A stretch of DNA of 32,375 nucleotides from an uncultured Porphyromonadaceae bacterium (GTDB lineage: Bacteria; Bacteroidota; Bacteroidia; Bacteroidales; Muribaculaceae). Each line of letters starts with the position of its first letter. The stretch's first letter is position 1. The translations under genes and the position numbers were made by a program. The DNA lies in the NCBI GenBank assembly GCA_900544305.1, contig UQUV01000033.1:1-32375 (forward strand), written 5' to 3'. The notes under the pieces were generated by a model. The model did no database searches. It was not told the origin of the DNA and worked only from the letters and a program-made list of their open reading frames with translations. Positions 30,897 to 32,375 of the stretch are shown piece after piece.

Positions 30897-30927
30897 TTTG
30901 GTTTTCTCGTTTTATTGCTTAACTTTG
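30897..30927 (+). promoter_or_regulatory. Consensus promoter of the aminotransferase gene
   Basis: TTTG (30897-30900), a 19-nt spacer and TAACTTTG (30920-30927) match the consensus exactly. The leader to the ATG at 31048 would be about 115 nt, with no gene in it. The rest of the 306-nt gap (30742-31047) holds the efflux operon signals. Confidence 0.7.
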
Positions 30928-31047
30928 TAATTCATGTGTTTGTAAAAAAGATTGTTTAATCAACTGCGGCAAGCGGGATTGTTGCTCGATTTGTCGGATG
31001 CGGTTTTGCCGTGCCGGCCGTTTGCCACTATATAACAAGGAATATAT

Positions 31048-32247
31048 ATGCCCAAAATATCTGTTCGCGGAAATGAAATGCCGGCTTCGCCAATCCGCAA
31101 ACTGGCACCGCTTTCCGACGCCGCCAAAGCCCGTGGCATCAAGGTGTACCACCTCAACATCGGACAGCCCGACCTGCCCACACCTCAGGCCGCCATCGAC
31201 GCCATCCGCAACATCGACCGCCGGGTGCTGGAATACAGCCCAAGCGCAGGCTTCCGAAGCTATCGCGAGAAGCTGACCCGCTACTACGAAAAGTTTAACA
31301 TCCATCTGACTGCCGACGACATCATCATTACATCGGGCGGCTCCGAGGCCGTGCTGTTTGCCTTTATGTCGTGTCTGAATCCCGGCGATGAAATCATCGT
31401 GCCGGAGCCGGCCTATGCCAACTATATGGCATTTGCCATTTCGGCCGGAGCCGTTATCCGCACGGTGACGACCACCATCGAGGAAGGCTTCTCGCTGCCG
31501 AAAGTGGAGAAGTTTGAGGAACTCATCAACGAGCGCACAAAAGCCATCCTCATCTGCAACCCCAACAATCCGACGGGCTATCTGTATACACGCCGCGAAA
31601 TGAACCAGATTCGCGACCTGGTGAAGAAATACGACCTCTTCCTCTTTTCCGACGAGGTGTACCGCGAATTCATCTACACAGGTTCGCCCTATATCTCCGC
31701 TTGCCACCTGGAAGGCATCGAGAACAATGTGGTGCTGATTGATTCCGTGTCGAAACGCTACTCCGAATGCGGCATCCGCGTCGGGGCACTGATTACGAAA
31801 AACGAGGAGGTGCGCAAGGCCGTAATGAAATTCTGCCAGGCACGCCTCAGTCCGCCACTTATCGGACAGATTGCCGCCGAAGCGTCACTCGACGTGGACG
31901 ACGATTATTTGCGCGACAACTACGACGAATACGTGGAACGACGCAAATGTCTCATCGACGGGCTGAACCGCATACCGGGCGTCTATTCGCCGATTCCGAT
32001 GGGTGCGTTCTACACGGTGGCACGCCTGCCGGTGGACGATGCCGACAAGTTCTGCGCATGGTGTCTGAGTGAATTTGAATACGAAGGCGAAACTGTGTTC
32101 ATGGCTCCGGCTTCGGGCTTCTACACCACACCCGGACTTGGCCGCGACGAAGTGCGCATTGCCTATGTGCTGAAAAAAGAGGACCTTGTGCGCGCACTGT
32201 TCGTGCTCGAAAAGGCATTGGAAGCCTATCCCGGTCGCATTAGATAA
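31048..32247 (+). CDS. Class I/II PLP-dependent aminotransferase
   Basis: The 399-aa cytoplasmic enzyme belongs to fold type I aminotransferases. Visible features are YHLNIGQPDLPTPQ at 34-47, the cofactor segment SGGSEAVLFA (96-105), NPNNPTG (171-177), the Asp202 of FSDEVYREF that pairs with the PLP nitrogen, and the Schiff-base Lys236 in IDSVSKRYSECGIRVGAL. The KRYSECG context and overall length resemble aspartate/aromatic aminotransferase-like enzymes of Bacteroidetes. The amino donor cannot be fixed from sequence. It diverges from the efflux operon and has its own consensus promoter. No operon partner is seen in the window. Confidence 0.92.
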   Translation: MPKISVRGNEMPASPIRKLAPLSDAAKARGIKVYHLNIGQPDLPTPQAAIDAIRNIDRRVLEYSPSAGFRSYREKLTRYYEKFNIHLTADDIIITSGGSEAVLFAFMSCLNPGDEIIVPEPAYANYMAFAISAGAVIRTVTTTIEEGFSLPKVEKFEELINERTKAILICNPNNPTGYLYTRREMNQIRDLVKKYDLFLFSDEVYREFIYTGSPYISACHLEGIENNVVLIDSVSKRYSECGIRVGALITKNEEVRKAVMKFCQARLSPPLIGQIAAEASLDVDDDYLRDNYDEYVERRKCLIDGLNRIPGVYSPIPMGAFYTVARLPVDDADKFCAWCLSEFEYEGETVFMAPASGFYTTPGLGRDEVRIAYVLKKEDLVRALFVLEKALEAYPGRIR

Positions 32248-32375
32248 AAACATAAATGACTTCACTACTGTCCACTAAAAATGGACAAGGTTAAAAATTA
32301 AATAAATTCAGTTCACTATAATCATATCGGTCTTTGACATTTTTGAAATTCGATTTGTCAAACAAGTCACAGAGA
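32248..32375. other. AT-rich non-coding right edge
   Basis: No ORF or RNA gene is visible. TGTCCA (32269-32274) and TGGACA (32282-32287) form a 6-bp inverted repeat with an A-rich loop, with little T-run on the plus strand. It could be a weak terminator for the aminotransferase or the margin of a following element. Confidence 0.3.

Noticed and set aside
30919..31707. 262-codon minus-strand ORF opposite the aminotransferase
   Set aside because: Antisense shadow of a clear PLP enzyme, and it crosses that gene's promoter.

Overview
The window looks like a Bacteroidales chromosome (Bacteroides/Phocaeicola/Prevotella-like). The reasons are repeated promoter motifs of the Bacteroidetes form TTTG - about 19-20 nt - TAnnTTTG in front of tRNA genes and CDSs, the near absence of Shine-Dalgarno sites, a NigD-like lipoprotein, TonB-dependent receptors (one with an N-terminal carboxypeptidase-regulatory-like domain), an ECF sigma factor next to a barrel protein, and an NBU/CTn-type tyrosine integrase. 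No species call is made.

Layout. Positions 1-57 hold the 5' part of tRNA-Arg(CCT) on the minus strand, with its consensus promoter at 122-152. From 163 to 7595 everything reads leftward: rsmD, a DUF3822 protein, an 818-aa outer-membrane receptor-like protein, a fucose/arabinose-isomerase-fold protein, then an ECF sigma operon (sigma factor, a protein joining an anti-sigma-like N-terminus to a beta-barrel, and a 66-aa membrane protein). A NigD-like lipoprotein diverges from it. Next come a Rieske-like lipoprotein with altered ligand residues and the argH - aldo/keto reductase pair, whose tandem repeated promoter lies upstream of argH. An OmpA-family porin and tRNA-Lys(CTT) follow.

Positions about 14664-20300 form a compact integrated element in the 3' end of tRNA-Leu(CAA). 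It carries a tyrosine integrase, a DUF1016/YhcG PDDEXK nuclease-like protein, a Kup potassium transporter and a 171-aa membrane/coiled-coil protein. The boundary evidence is a 14/15-nt duplicated tRNA 3' end, a rho-independent terminator for the tRNA at both junctions, and a 17-bp identical repeat just inside both ends. No relaxase is present, so the element looks like a stripped or defective integrative element carrying a potassium transporter as cargo.

To the right are a YbjQ-family protein, two tandem tRNA-Asn(GTT) genes, an S41 C-terminal processing protease and a TonB-dependent receptor. The receptor converges on, and overlaps by 17 bp, an AraC regulator that ends a tolC - hlyD - MFS tripartite efflux operon. 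A class I aminotransferase diverges from the efflux operon. The last 128 bp are AT-rich and non-coding, with a short inverted repeat.

The points most worth follow-up are the tRNA-Leu element, the one-chain anti-sigma/outer-membrane barrel protein, the Rieske-like lipoprotein without its histidine ligands, and the repeated sites in front of the efflux operon.
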